This document shows positions 17,277-25,453 of a stretch of DNA of 29,218 bases, piece after piece (position 1 is the stretch's first letter; every line of letters begins with the position of its first letter). A program made the position numbers and the translations under genes. The stretch is from JABFRJ01 sp031365465 (GTDB lineage: Bacteria; Pseudomonadota; Alphaproteobacteria; Rhizobiales; Hyphomicrobiaceae). The DNA lies in assembly GCA_031365465.1 (NCBI GenBank), contig JANLYD010000016.1:1-29218 (forward strand). The letters run 5' to 3'. The notes under the pieces were generated by a model, which made no database searches, was not told the origin of the DNA, and saw nothing but the letters and a program-made list of their open reading frames with translations.

Positions 17277-17828
17277 GTGCGGCAAAGCCCCGACGACTTG
17301 TCGCAGCTGATGCGCGCCGCCAATCGAGGTGATGCGGTCGCCTACCGGCACGTACTCAGCGAGTTGGTCGACATACTTAGAACGATCTCTCGGCGCGGCC
17401 TCGCGCGCGCCGGGCGCGAAAGCACGGACGCAGAGGACATCGTGCAGGAAACATTGCTGGCCATCCATCTCAAGCGTCATACCTGGGACGAGGCAAAACC
17501 TCTGATGCCGTGGGTCCGTGCCATTGCACACCACAAGCTTGTCGATGCGCTGCGGCGTCGGGGATTTCGTGCGCACCTGCCGATCGAGGATTTCGAGAGC
17601 GTCCTGGGCGATGGATCGGCGGCGTCGCCGACGTCTGCAATGGAATGTGAAGCGATACTTGCACGACTCCCCGACCGCCAACGTCAGATCGTCGAAGCTA
17701 TCTCGATCGAGGGACAAAGTGCGCGGGACATGGGCGTGCGGCTCGGCATGACAGAGGGCGCCGTCCGCGTTGCCCTTCATCGGGCGCTGAAGACGTTGGC
17801 GGACGGATTGCGACGCGAGGAAACATGA
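17277..17828 (+). CDS. ECF-type RNA polymerase sigma factor (SigF/NrsF-linked group)
   Basis: The 183-residue sigma-70 family, ECF-type protein has region 2 at about residues 10-100 (ESTDAEDIVQETLLAIHLKRHTW, then PWVRAIAHHKLVDALRRR). Region 4 lies at about 125-178 with LPDRQRQIVEAISIEGQS and GMTEGAVRVALHRALKTL as the helix-turn-helix. The GTG start has only a weak GTGAG site upstream. It overlaps by ATGA the gene for an NrsF-type anti-sigma factor. This pairing defines the SigF/NrsF (ECF16-like) group known from Caulobacter (chromium/cadmium stress) and Azospira (hypochlorite stress). Candidate target promoters are present in this window. Confidence 0.92.
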   Translation: MRQSPDDLSQLMRAANRGDAVAYRHVLSELVDILRTISRRGLARAGRESTDAEDIVQETLLAIHLKRHTWDEAKPLMPWVRAIAHHKLVDALRRRGFRAHLPIEDFESVLGDGSAASPTSAMECEAILARLPDRQRQIVEAISIEGQSARDMGVRLGMTEGAVRVALHRALKTLADGLRREET

Positions 17829-18457
17829 GAACCGAAGCTTTGATTGCCGTGCTGGCGACCGACAACAGACGCGTCCAACGGCCTTTCGGTCAGGCGATGG
17901 TCAGCGCTGTCGTCTGTGGAGCAATTGCATCGGCAATCTTGCTCTACGTCTCGATCGGCGTGCGTCCAGACATCATGGAAGCCTTGGGGACGTGGCGTTT
18001 TGTGCTGAAATTGGTGCTGCTGGTGGCGACGATCGCACTGGTCGCTCGAGCCTTTCAGGCAGTCGGCGGTCCATTTGCAATCGACGCCCGGCCCCTCTGC
18101 ATCGCATTGGCGACGCTTTTCGCAAGCGCCGTGGCCGTGGAAATCGCCGTCACGCCGAGAGCTGAGTGGTCGGCACGCTGGCTCGGCACGAACGCACTGC
18201 TGTGTATTACTGCAATCCAAGCGCTATCGGCGGTGCCATTGGCGACGTTGCTGGTGTTGATGCGATCTGCCGCCCCCGCGTCTCCGTCTCAGGCGGGCGC
18301 CATCATCGGCGCGCTGGCTGCAGCCGTCGGCGCAACAGTCTACGCCACACACTGCTTCGACGACTCACCGTTGTTCGTGGTGACTTGGTACACCGCCGGT
18401 GCATTACCTGTTGTCGCACTCGGAGCGTTGCTCGGTCATCGCGTTCTGCGTTGGTAG
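17825..18457 (+). CDS. nrsF: NrsF-type (DUF1109) membrane anti-sigma factor
   Basis: The 210-residue inner-membrane protein has about six transmembrane helices and the DUF1109/NrsF signature ATHCFDDSPLFVVTWY near the C-terminus. Two cysteines, Cys127 and Cys177, are 50 residues apart; this matches the conserved pair that, as I recall, the Caulobacter homologue needs for signal sensing. The role would be to hold the sigma factor inactive until the cysteines react with metal or oxidant. It is translationally coupled to the sigma gene (ATGA). The short N-terminus MRTEALIAVLATDNRRV is the likely cytosolic sigma contact. Confidence 0.9.
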   Translation: MRTEALIAVLATDNRRVQRPFGQAMVSAVVCGAIASAILLYVSIGVRPDIMEALGTWRFVLKLVLLVATIALVARAFQAVGGPFAIDARPLCIALATLFASAVAVEIAVTPRAEWSARWLGTNALLCITAIQALSAVPLATLLVLMRSAAPASPSQAGAIIGALAAAVGATVYATHCFDDSPLFVVTWYTAGALPVVALGALLGHRVLRW

Positions 18458-18559
18458 TTCGGCAGGTGGCCGAATGGCACCTGCGGAACCAGCCCAAGAT
18501 CTGCAGCAGAGATGAAACCGGCGGGCACGAGCGATTGCCGCCACGGGACAGGCCGCGTC

Positions 18560-19444
18560 ATGAGTGAAAGTTCAACTCCTGTCCGCAAAAGCAGTACACC
18601 CAAGACGGCCTACGTTCTCGCCGGCGGCGGCAGTCTCGGCGCTGTACAAGTCGGCATGCTCAAGGCACTCGTGGCGCACGGCCTGCAGCCTGACTTCGTC
18701 GTAGGTGCCAGTGCCGGCGCGATCAACGGCGCGTACGCCGCCGCGAGGCCCGATGTCGAGGGCATCCGCGAACTCGAAAGATTGTGGACGACGACCAAAC
18801 GCCACGACATCTTTCCATTCAATACGCGCACGCTGACGAGGTTGATCATCAAGCGTGATTTCCTCTTGGAAACCGGTGCGCTGCAGGCTTTGATCGAACG
18901 CAACCTGCCCTATCGCCGCCTCGAAGACGCGCCGATCCCAATCCATATCGTGACCACGGACTTTCTGAGTGGCGAGATGGTGGTCCTGTCGAAAGGGTCC
19001 GCTGCGGAAGCGATCGTGGCGTCGTGCGCCATTCCGGCAGCGTTTGCCTCGCTGGCGATCAATGGTCGATTTCTCGCCGACGGAGGCCTCACCAGCAACA
19101 CACCGATCAAGCTCGCGCGCGATCTCGGCGCAACACGTCTGATCATTCTGCCCACGGGGCACGCATGCGCGCTGCGTCAGCCGCCGGTGGGTGCGATATC
19201 GAGTGCGCTGCACGGGTTGACGCTGTTGGTGGCGAGCCAGATCGTCAGGGAACTTGAGTCGCTCGATGGTGCCTGCGATTATCACGTCGTACCGTCATTG
19301 TGCCCATTGGGATCGACGGCCTATGATTTTTCACATGCGCGCGCGTTGATCGACCGGGCCGAATTGCAGACTCGTGATTGGTTGAATTCAGGCGGACTTG
19401 AACGCTGCAACATCCCAGATGCACTCCGGCCGCACCGCCATTGA
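18560..19444 (+). CDS. Patatin-like phospholipase
   Basis: A 294-residue patatin-fold hydrolase of the RssA/YlbK type. It shows the oxyanion-hole AGGGSLGAVQVG at residues 21-32, nucleophile Ser51 in GASAG, and the catalytic Asp174 in ADGGLTSNTP. A Ser-Asp dyad is therefore complete, and lipid acyl hydrolysis is expected, although natural substrates of this bacterial group are rarely known. A 48-nt longer start at 18512 is possible; the ATG at 18560 with GGGACAGG upstream suits the family better. No signal peptide is seen. It converges with the thioredoxin-like gene, with only 4 bp between the stops. No copy of the ECF motif precedes it. Confidence 0.88.
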   Translation: MSESSTPVRKSSTPKTAYVLAGGGSLGAVQVGMLKALVAHGLQPDFVVGASAGAINGAYAAARPDVEGIRELERLWTTTKRHDIFPFNTRTLTRLIIKRDFLLETGALQALIERNLPYRRLEDAPIPIHIVTTDFLSGEMVVLSKGSAAEAIVASCAIPAAFASLAINGRFLADGGLTSNTPIKLARDLGATRLIILPTGHACALRQPPVGAISSALHGLTLLVASQIVRELESLDGACDYHVVPSLCPLGSTAYDFSHARALIDRAELQTRDWLNSGGLERCNIPDALRPHRH

Positions 19445-19448
19445 GCGT

Positions 19449-19940
19449 TCATCGCACAGACGCCAGCCCGGTCGCCGCCGCCGGTCTATCATCGGCTCTG
19501 TTCTCGACAGGCGGCACAGGCGGCGCTGATGGTCGGAATCCGGCCTTCGCGTAGAGGCGATCGATCTCGCCCCAGAAAAAATCTGCGCCGGCATAGCCGA
19601 TGATGCGTCCGGCTTCCTCCCCGCGAACGACCAGCACGAACGTCGGCGTGTACGAGAGCCGGCCGAGGCCGGAAAGTTCCGGCGAACCGATGCGCCACCG
19701 CTGCAACGGCGCGAAGCGGCCTTCCGCACTTGCTTCGTAGCCGGTCTTCACCTCGCGGTCCCACTTTGCGCAGTAGACGCATCCGGCATCGTCAACCATG
19801 ACCAAGACCGTGCGGCCACCGAACAGTTCGGCCGCCGAAGCAACGCCAGGCATTAGAGCAAGCGCAAGCACCCAGCAGAGCCCCAGGGCTGAGGCGCGCC
19901 CGATGCGTAATTGTAGTCGACGGCCGCGATCCATGGTCAT
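19449..19940 (-). CDS. Periplasmic thioredoxin-like protein
   Basis: A 163-residue protein with a Sec signal (residues about 1-36, ending VASAAE) and a thioredoxin-like domain. The active-site motif is CVYC (Cys54, Cys57) after VLVMVDDAGC, followed by the cis-Pro loop YTPTFVLV. It resembles SoxW-like or related periplasmic thiol proteins common in Hyphomicrobiales. A role in periplasmic disulfide reduction or redox stress is plausible. The C-terminal about 25 residues are Pro/Ala-rich and probably disordered. The gene stands alone on the minus strand. Confidence 0.8.
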   Translation of the reverse strand: MTMDRGRRLQLRIGRASALGLCWVLALALMPGVASAAELFGGRTVLVMVDDAGCVYCAKWDREVKTGYEASAEGRFAPLQRWRIGSPELSGLGRLSYTPTFVLVVRGEEAGRIIGYAGADFFWGEIDRLYAKAGFRPSAPPVPPVENRADDRPAAATGLASVR

Positions 19941-20573
19941 CCGATCATCTTGTAGCTACTCAACGCGTGGTGACTGATGCAGTTGCGGCGTGGGTCGTTG
20001 GTCGGTCGTCGCGGCGGACCATTCCCTACCAAATGCCAACCGCAAACGCCACCGTCGGCCCCGGGCTAAGCCCGTGCCGTCGCTGAAAACTCAGGGGCAG
20101 AGCGCGGCCGAAGCCGGTTGTTCTGCGAGACCCGCCTCGCGGACGGGCCAACTCGCCGTGAGGCGAGCGGAATTGCGGTTTCAGCCGCGCTCCACTGCTG
20201 CGTTTGCTTTTCTCTCGACAGCGAGTTTATGGCGTAGCTGCCGACCACTCGTCATGGTCTACCGTCGACGAGCCCGAGGTCCCCCGAATGCCGACCATTC
20301 AGGGCTTGGCTCAGGATTCACAGCGCCCACCGCAGATCTCGACGGTTCTAGACCCGCCCCGATCGGTGGAGTGACTGGATAGTGCGGGAGCGCCTCGAAA
20401 ACCGCAATCATTACGTGCAATCGACGTTAATGGCGGCAATCGCAAAAGCTGCACGAATAGAGCAAAAGAGGTTGTTCTCGACGGCGCACTGGGCCGCTCA
20501 CAATTGACTCCTCGTCCACCGCTCATTAACGACGCAATTATTGATCGAAGCAGACCGCTCGAGGGAACCGCGC
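19941..20573. other. Gene-free interval
   Basis: I find no convincing gene here. Open frames on both strands (for example 19990-20382 plus and 20311-20844 minus) give Arg/Ser/Pro-rich products with no domain and no ribosome site, as expected of high-GC noise. The interval contains compact inverted repeats, one at 20152-20167, and a weak promoter-like TTGACT-N17-TAACGA at 20504-20532 that could serve the CDGSH gene. No tRNA, IS end or attachment-site structure was recognised. Confidence 0.5.
20152..20167. repeat. Perfect hairpin with GTGA loop
   Basis: CTCGCC-GTGA-GGCGAG, a 6-bp GC-rich stem with a GTGA (GNRA-type) tetraloop. It is preceded by another short stem, CCCG(20131-20134)/CGGG(20144-20147). 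No T-run follows, so an intrinsic terminator is unlikely. Part of a structured RNA is possible. Confidence 0.4.
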
Positions 20574-20816
20574 ATGGCAGACGAACCGAAAGTCGCACAG
20601 AAAGGCCCGTTTCAAGCCGAACTGATCGCGGGCAAAACCTATTTCTGGTGCTCTTGCGGCCATTCACAAAAGCAGCCCTTTTGCGATGGCAGCCACAAAT
20701 CGACGACCATGACCCCGCAGAAGTTCGTCGCCGAAACCACCGCGATCTACAATCTGTGCGGATGCAAAGCCTCCGACGACATGCCGTTCTGCGACGGTAG
20801 CCACAACATGCTGTAA
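20574..20816 (+). CDS. Dual CDGSH iron-sulfur domain protein
   Basis: An 80-residue protein with two CDGSH motifs: Cys26, Cys28, Cys37, His41 (CSCGHSQKQPFCDGSH) and Cys62, Cys64, Cys73, His77 (CGCKASDDMPFCDGSH). Each would bind a 2Fe-2S cluster with three Cys and one His. The ATG at 20574 is preceded by GAGGGA 7 nt upstream and is preferred over an in-frame start at 20541. Small tandem-CDGSH proteins are thought to carry electrons or clusters. It is a single gene, 128 bp before alanine dehydrogenase. Confidence 0.9.
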   Translation: MADEPKVAQKGPFQAELIAGKTYFWCSCGHSQKQPFCDGSHKSTTMTPQKFVAETTAIYNLCGCKASDDMPFCDGSHNML

Positions 20817-20944
20817 CCGATAGCCGCTGACGAGCATTCGCCAAACGAGCGACTGCTCCTCACACTTTGTCGACGCATTCCAATCGCGCAGCCAGCCGAT
20901 ACCGGCTACGTTGCTTCTCGGTTGGAGAGCACGGGAGCGCGGCG

Positions 20945-22060
20945 ATGCAGGTTGGAGTGCCCAAGGAAATCAAGGTTCGGGAATATCGCGTCGGGCTCAC
21001 GCCGACGAGCGTGCGGGAGGTGTCGGCGCACGGACATGGAGTGATCGTCGAGACCGGTGCCGGGATCGGTATCGGTGTGCGCGATGAAGACTACATCGCT
21101 GCCGGTGCCTCTATCGTGGCGACCGCCAAGGATGTTTTCGCCAAAGCCGACATGATCGTGAAGGTCAAGGAACCGCAGGCGGTGGAACGGAAGATGCTCC
21201 GCCCGGGGCAACTGCTGTTCACCTACCTGCATCTGGCCCCAGATCCCACCCAGACGACAGACCTCATCGCCAGCGGCGCGACTTGCATCGCCTACGAGAC
21301 GGTCACGTCAGCCAGTGGCGGCCTGCCTCTGCTCGCGCCGATGTCCGAAGTGGCCGGCCGTATGGCGGTGCAGGCCGGCGCCTACTTTCTCGAGAAGGCA
21401 CACGGGGGCTTAGGCATATTACTTGGCGGGGTGCCAGGTGTGCCGCCCGGCCGGGTCGTCATTCTCGGCGGCGGCGTCGTCGGCACGCATGCGGCGAGCA
21501 TTGCCGTCGGCATGGGCGCGGAAGTCGTCGTCATCGATCGATCGGTCGACGCGCTCCGCCGCGTGTGGACGCAATTCGGAAGTGCCGTAACGACCGTGTT
21601 CTCCACCCGCGACGCCATCGATCATAATCTGCGCGATGCCGACCTGGTCATCGGCGGCGTGCTCATTCCCGGTGCGTCGGCACCAAAACTGATCACGCGT
21701 GAGCACATCGAGCATATGAAGCCCGGCTCGGTTATTGTGGATGTGGCGATCGATCAAGGCGGCTGTGCGGAGACGTCCAAGGCGACCACACACGACGCCC
21801 CGACTTATGTCGTCGGCGACGTCATCCACTATTGCGTGGCCAACATGCCGGGCGGCGTACCCAGAACATCCACCTATGCTTTGAACAATGCGACGCTGCC
21901 GTTCGTGTTGGCGCTGGCCGACAAAGGCTGGAAAAAAGCGCTGCTGGACGACCCGCATCTGAGCCACGGGCTCAACGTCTGGAACGGCCGCATCACCTGC
22001 GAACCGGTGGCAACCGCCCTAAAACTCAGCTATACGCCTATCAGGGAGGCATTGGCATAG
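20945..22060 (+). CDS. ald: Alanine dehydrogenase
   Basis: The 371-residue NAD-dependent L-alanine dehydrogenase (EC 1.4.1.1) interconverts L-alanine with pyruvate and ammonia. It starts MQVGVPKEIK, as family members do, with CGGGAG upstream; the frame stays open further upstream to 20867 without family likeness. Catalytic positions are in register: Arg15, Lys75 (KVKEPQ), His96 (YLHLAPD) and Asp270 (VDVAIDQGG). The NAD site is ILGGGVVGTHAA at about 173-184. The liv importer operon begins 106 bp downstream in the same direction, suggesting coupled amino-acid uptake and deamination. Confidence 0.96.
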   Translation: MQVGVPKEIKVREYRVGLTPTSVREVSAHGHGVIVETGAGIGIGVRDEDYIAAGASIVATAKDVFAKADMIVKVKEPQAVERKMLRPGQLLFTYLHLAPDPTQTTDLIASGATCIAYETVTSASGGLPLLAPMSEVAGRMAVQAGAYFLEKAHGGLGILLGGVPGVPPGRVVILGGGVVGTHAASIAVGMGAEVVVIDRSVDALRRVWTQFGSAVTTVFSTRDAIDHNLRDADLVIGGVLIPGASAPKLITREHIEHMKPGSVIVDVAIDQGGCAETSKATTHDAPTYVVGDVIHYCVANMPGGVPRTSTYALNNATLPFVLALADKGWKKALLDDPHLSHGLNVWNGRITCEPVATALKLSYTPIREALA

Positions 22061-22085
22061 CCGACGCTTCTTTACTAATCCGGGT

Positions 22086-22112
22086 GCACGCAATCAAAAT
22101 AATAATGCGTGC
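22086..22112. promoter_or_regulatory. Inverted repeat and AT-rich spacer upstream of livH
   Basis: GCACGCA (22086-22092) and TGCGTGC (22106-22112) form a perfect 7-bp inverted repeat around a 13-bp AT-rich spacer. It lies in the 106-bp gap between ald and livH. It could be an operator for an amino-acid-responsive regulator, or a hairpin ending ald transcripts, although no T-run follows. Confidence 0.4.
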
Positions 22113-22166
22113 GCACGGCCCCGGGGAGGGGACGCGCTGAGTCTGTAAACGGCACCGGGAGGGGCG

Positions 22167-23126
22167 ATGGAATACTTTGTCCAGCAGTTGATCAACGGAC
22201 TGACGCTTGGGTCCATTTATGGACTGATTGCGATCGGGTACACGATGGTGTTCGGCATCATCGGCATGGTCAACTTCGCGCATGGCGACGTATTCATGCT
22301 CTCGACCTTCTTCGCCCTCATCGTGTTGATGATCTTGTTACCGATCATCGGCACAAGTGTCGCAGCCATCATCTTCGCGCTCATCGTCGTGATGGCCATC
22401 GGCATGGTGCTGACCGGATTGTGGAACTGGGCCATCGAGCGCATTGCCTATCGCCCCTTACGCGGCTCGTTCCGCTTGGCGCCGTTGATTTCGGCCATCG
22501 GCATGTCGATCTTTCTGTCGAACTTCGTGCAGGTCGTCCAAGGCCCGACGAACAAGGCTATCGTTTCGCTGATCGACGGCGGGTTCTGCCTTGCCGGCAA
22601 TTCGACCGCGGCGAAATATTGCCTGTTTCCGACCAAGGCCGGCTTCGGCGTCACGCTGGCCTATAAGCAGGTCGTCATCATGACCATTACCGCGCTGCTG
22701 TTGGCTGGCTTCTGGTATCTGGTGCAGAAGACACCGCTGGGACGCGCGCAACGCGCCTGCGAACAAGACAGCAAGATGGCCCGCCTGCTCGGCATCGACG
22801 TCGACCGCACCATTTCCATTACGTTCGTGATGGGGGCTGCGCTCGCAGCCGTCGCCGGCGTGATGTACCTCGTGCAATACGGCATCATCGGCTTCTCCGA
22901 CGGCTTCGTGCCCGGCGTGAAAGCCTTCACCGCAGCCGTCCTCGGCGGCATCGGCTCGTTGCCGGGCGCGGTTCTGGGCGGGCTGATCATCGGCTTGGTC
23001 GAAAGTTTGTGGTCGGCCTACTTCTCCATCGACTACAAGGACGTCGCGGCGTTTTCCATTCTCGCGGTGACACTCATCTTCCTGCCATCCGGGATCATGG
23101 GCCGGCCGGATGTCGAGAAGGTGTGA
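22167..23126 (+). CDS. livH: Branched-chain amino acid ABC transporter permease LivH
   Basis: The 319-residue permease has about eight membrane helices. It opens with FVQQLINGLTLGSIYGLIAIGYTMVFGIIGMVNFAHGD, the LivH hallmark. Further features are RAQRACEQDSKMARLLGIDVDRT (coupling loop) near residue 195 and the C-terminal GVKAFTAAVLGGIGSLPGAVLGG. A strong GGGAGG ribosome site lies about 7 nt before the ATG. A serine-rich or charged insert at about residues 125-150 (FCLAGNSTAAKYCLFP) lengthens it slightly. It is the first gene of the liv operon; its partner permease starts 3 bp downstream. Confidence 0.95.
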   Translation: MEYFVQQLINGLTLGSIYGLIAIGYTMVFGIIGMVNFAHGDVFMLSTFFALIVLMILLPIIGTSVAAIIFALIVVMAIGMVLTGLWNWAIERIAYRPLRGSFRLAPLISAIGMSIFLSNFVQVVQGPTNKAIVSLIDGGFCLAGNSTAAKYCLFPTKAGFGVTLAYKQVVIMTITALLLAGFWYLVQKTPLGRAQRACEQDSKMARLLGIDVDRTISITFVMGAALAAVAGVMYLVQYGIIGFSDGFVPGVKAFTAAVLGGIGSLPGAVLGGLIIGLVESLWSAYFSIDYKDVAAFSILAVTLIFLPSGIMGRPDVEKV

Positions 23127-23129
23127 GCC

Positions 23130-24539
23130 ATGACCACGATCGACCGTCCCACCGAGGCGACCGGCAAAGCGCAAAGCTTCATCGACAGCAAACTCGGCAA
23201 TGCCTTTGTCGAAGGTTTGAAATTCGCCGCGCTGATGTTCTGCCTGTCGATTCCGATCCTGCTGCTACGGATCGAATCCGATATCGACCACAAGCCGTTC
23301 CTGTGGACTCGCTGGAGCTGGCCACTGTGGGCCGCCTTCTTCGGGTTCCTGGCGCGCTTTGTGGCACTGGCAGCAGCCCGCGACCCCAACCGCGTCCGCG
23401 CGGCAGCGATCGCCGTGCCGGAGACGGTCACCAAATATCTGCCGATCGCCGGACTGATCTTTCTCGTCCTCTATCCGCTGATCGCGTTGGCGCTGGTCGG
23501 CAAAGCCGGCTCGATCAAATGGATCGATAACTTCGGCATCCAGGTGCTGATCTACATCATGCTGGGATGGGGGCTGAACATCGTGGTTGGCCTGGCCGGC
23601 CTGCTCGACCTCGGCTACGTCGCCTTCTATGCCGTCGGCGCTTACTCCTACGCGCTGCTGGCGACCGTGGTCATTCCCGCCTACGCGCCGGGGCTGTCGC
23701 CGTGGGCGTTCTGGATCTGCCTGCCGCTGGCGGGCTTGCTGGCGGCCTTGTGGGGCATCATCCTGGGCCTGCCCGTGCTGCGCCTGCGCGGCGACTACCT
23801 CGCCATCGTCACCCTCGCGTTCGGCGAAATCATTCGCCTCGTGCTCATCAACTGGACCGACGTCACCAAAGGCTATGCCGGCATTTCCGGCATTCCCCGT
23901 CCCAGTTTCTTCGGCCTGCCGTTCAACGCTTCCGACAAAGGTTTCGCGGCGACCTTCGGCCTCGAGTTCACACCGCTGCACCGGACCATCTTCCTGTTCT
24001 ACGTGATCCTGGCATTGGCGTTGCTGACCAACTGGGTGTCGATGCGCCTGCGCCGGTTGCCGGTCGGGCGCGCGTGGGAAGCCCTGCGCGAAGACGAGAT
24101 CGCCTGCCGCAGCCTGGGCATCAACACCACCAACACCAAGCTCACAGCGTTCGCCATCGGCGCATCTTTTGCCGGCATGGCCGGATCGTTCTTTGCCGCG
24201 CGGCAGAATTTCATTTCGCCGGAAAGCTTCACGTTCAACGAAAGCGCGGTCATTCTCGCGGCCGTCGTGCTCGGCGGCATGGGCAGTCAGTTGGGCGTGG
24301 CGATCGCGTCGTTCGCCATGGTGGGCGGCACCGAGATCCTCCGCGAGTTGGACTGGCTGAAGGCCATCTTCGGGAGCAATTTCGACCCGACGCAATATCG
24401 CATGCTGATCTTCGGGTTCTCGATGGTGGCGTTGATGATCTGGAAGCCGCGCGGCCTCATCGCCACGCGCGAACCGTCGCTGTTCCTCAAAGAGCGCAAG
24501 GCCATCAGCGGCACTTTCGTCAAGGAAGGGCACGGCTGA
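23130..24539 (+). CDS. livM: Branched-chain amino acid ABC transporter permease LivM
   Basis: The 469-residue permease has a soluble/extra-helix N-terminus of about 140 residues before the conserved core, a form common in alphaproteobacteria. The core has GWGLNIVVGLAGLLDLGYVAFYAVGAYSYALL, LRLRGDYLAIVTLAFGEIIRLV, the coupling loop GRAWEALREDEIACRSLGIN, and VVLGGMGSQLGVAIAS. It pairs with LivH to form the pore. Its TGA overlaps the livG ATG (TGATG). The long antisense frame across this gene is a compositional shadow. Confidence 0.95.
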   Translation: MTTIDRPTEATGKAQSFIDSKLGNAFVEGLKFAALMFCLSIPILLLRIESDIDHKPFLWTRWSWPLWAAFFGFLARFVALAAARDPNRVRAAAIAVPETVTKYLPIAGLIFLVLYPLIALALVGKAGSIKWIDNFGIQVLIYIMLGWGLNIVVGLAGLLDLGYVAFYAVGAYSYALLATVVIPAYAPGLSPWAFWICLPLAGLLAALWGIILGLPVLRLRGDYLAIVTLAFGEIIRLVLINWTDVTKGYAGISGIPRPSFFGLPFNASDKGFAATFGLEFTPLHRTIFLFYVILALALLTNWVSMRLRRLPVGRAWEALREDEIACRSLGINTTNTKLTAFAIGASFAGMAGSFFAARQNFISPESFTFNESAVILAAVVLGGMGSQLGVAIASFAMVGGTEILRELDWLKAIFGSNFDPTQYRMLIFGFSMVALMIWKPRGLIATREPSLFLKERKAISGTFVKEGHG

Positions 24540-25453
24540 TGTCGCTTAAAACGCCCCTTCTGCTGGTCGAACATATCTCGATGCGTTTCGGCGGCCTGAT
24601 CGCCGTCAACAACCTGAGCTTCGTCGCCCGCGAAGGCGAAATCACCGCGTTGATCGGCCCCAACGGTGCCGGCAAAACCACCGTCTTCAATTGCATTACC
24701 GGCTTTTATAAACCTACATCGGGCCGCATGGCTCTGCTCGGCGGCGGCGCTACCACCGACGCCATCGATACCCTCACCGCGACCGGCAAGCGCTTCGCCC
24801 GTAACACTGACGGCAGCTCCGTTTTCCTGCTCGAACGCATGCCTGATTTCCAGATCGCCGCCGAGGCCAAGGTGGCCCGCACGTTCCAGAACATCCGCTT
24901 GTTCGCGGGCATGACCGTGCTCGAAAACCTAGTGGTCGCCCAGCACAACGCGTTGATGGCCGCGTCTGGTTATTCGGTCGGCGGACTACTCGGCCTCAAG
25001 AGTTATCGCACCGCAGAAGCCCGCGCCGTCGATCATGCCAAATACTGGCTGGATAAAGCTGGCCTCACCGATCGCGCCGACGATCCCGCCGGCGACCTGC
25101 CCTACGGCGCCCAACGCCGATTGGAAATCGCCCGCGCCATGTGCACGGGTCCGCGCCTGCTCTGTCTCGACGAGCCCGCCGCCGGCCTCAACCCGCGCGA
25201 GAGCGCCGATCTCAACGCATTGCTGCGCCTCATACCCAGCGACCACGCCACGTCCATTCTGCTGATCGAACACGACATGTCGGTGGTGATGGGAATCTCC
25301 GATCACGTCATCGTGCTGGAATACGGCATCAAGATCGCCGACGGCACGCCCGACGAAGTCCGCAAAGATCCCAAGGTCATCGCCGCTTATCTCGGCGTCG
25401 AAGACGAAGAAGTGGCAGCCGCAGAACAGGCCGTGGCGGAGATCGCACGATGA
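24539..25453 (+). CDS. livG: Branched-chain amino acid ABC transporter ATP-binding protein LivG
   Basis: The 304-residue ATPase has Walker A GPNGAGKTT near residue 40, the signature LPYGAQRRLEIARAM, Walker B LLCLDEPAAGLNP, and IEHDMSVVMGISDHVIVL. Compared with E. coli LivG it carries an insert of roughly 40 residues after the first strand pair (GGGATTDAIDTL...FLLERMPDF), as often seen in alphaproteobacteria. The frame extends upstream through livM in another reading, but the ATG at 24539 is right for the family. It overlaps livF by ATGA. Confidence 0.95.
   Translation: MSLKTPLLLVEHISMRFGGLIAVNNLSFVAREGEITALIGPNGAGKTTVFNCITGFYKPTSGRMALLGGGATTDAIDTLTATGKRFARNTDGSSVFLLERMPDFQIAAEAKVARTFQNIRLFAGMTVLENLVVAQHNALMAASGYSVGGLLGLKSYRTAEARAVDHAKYWLDKAGLTDRADDPAGDLPYGAQRRLEIARAMCTGPRLLCLDEPAAGLNPRESADLNALLRLIPSDHATSILLIEHDMSVVMGISDHVIVLEYGIKIADGTPDEVRKDPKVIAAYLGVEDEEVAAAEQAVAEIAR

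Noticed and set aside
20812..20837. GTAACC at the end of the CDGSH gene as another ECF promoter
   Set aside because: The bases at the 16-nt spacing are CATT, not CGAA or CGTC, and no further gene start is suitably placed except ald, which is over 100 bp away.
20311..20844. 177-codon minus-strand ORF over the CDGSH region
   Set aside because: It is antisense to the clear dual-CDGSH gene and has low-complexity Arg/Ser/Cys composition.
21586..21612. GTAACG followed at 17 bases by CGAC inside ald
   Set aside because: It is inside a coding sequence, the spacing is off by one, and no gene starts downstream at a sensible distance.
23265..24533. 422-codon open frame antisense to livM
   Set aside because: Its product is rich in Arg, Gln, His and Asp with no domain, and livM in the opposite strand is unmistakable. 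Long antisense frames are normal in GC-rich genes.
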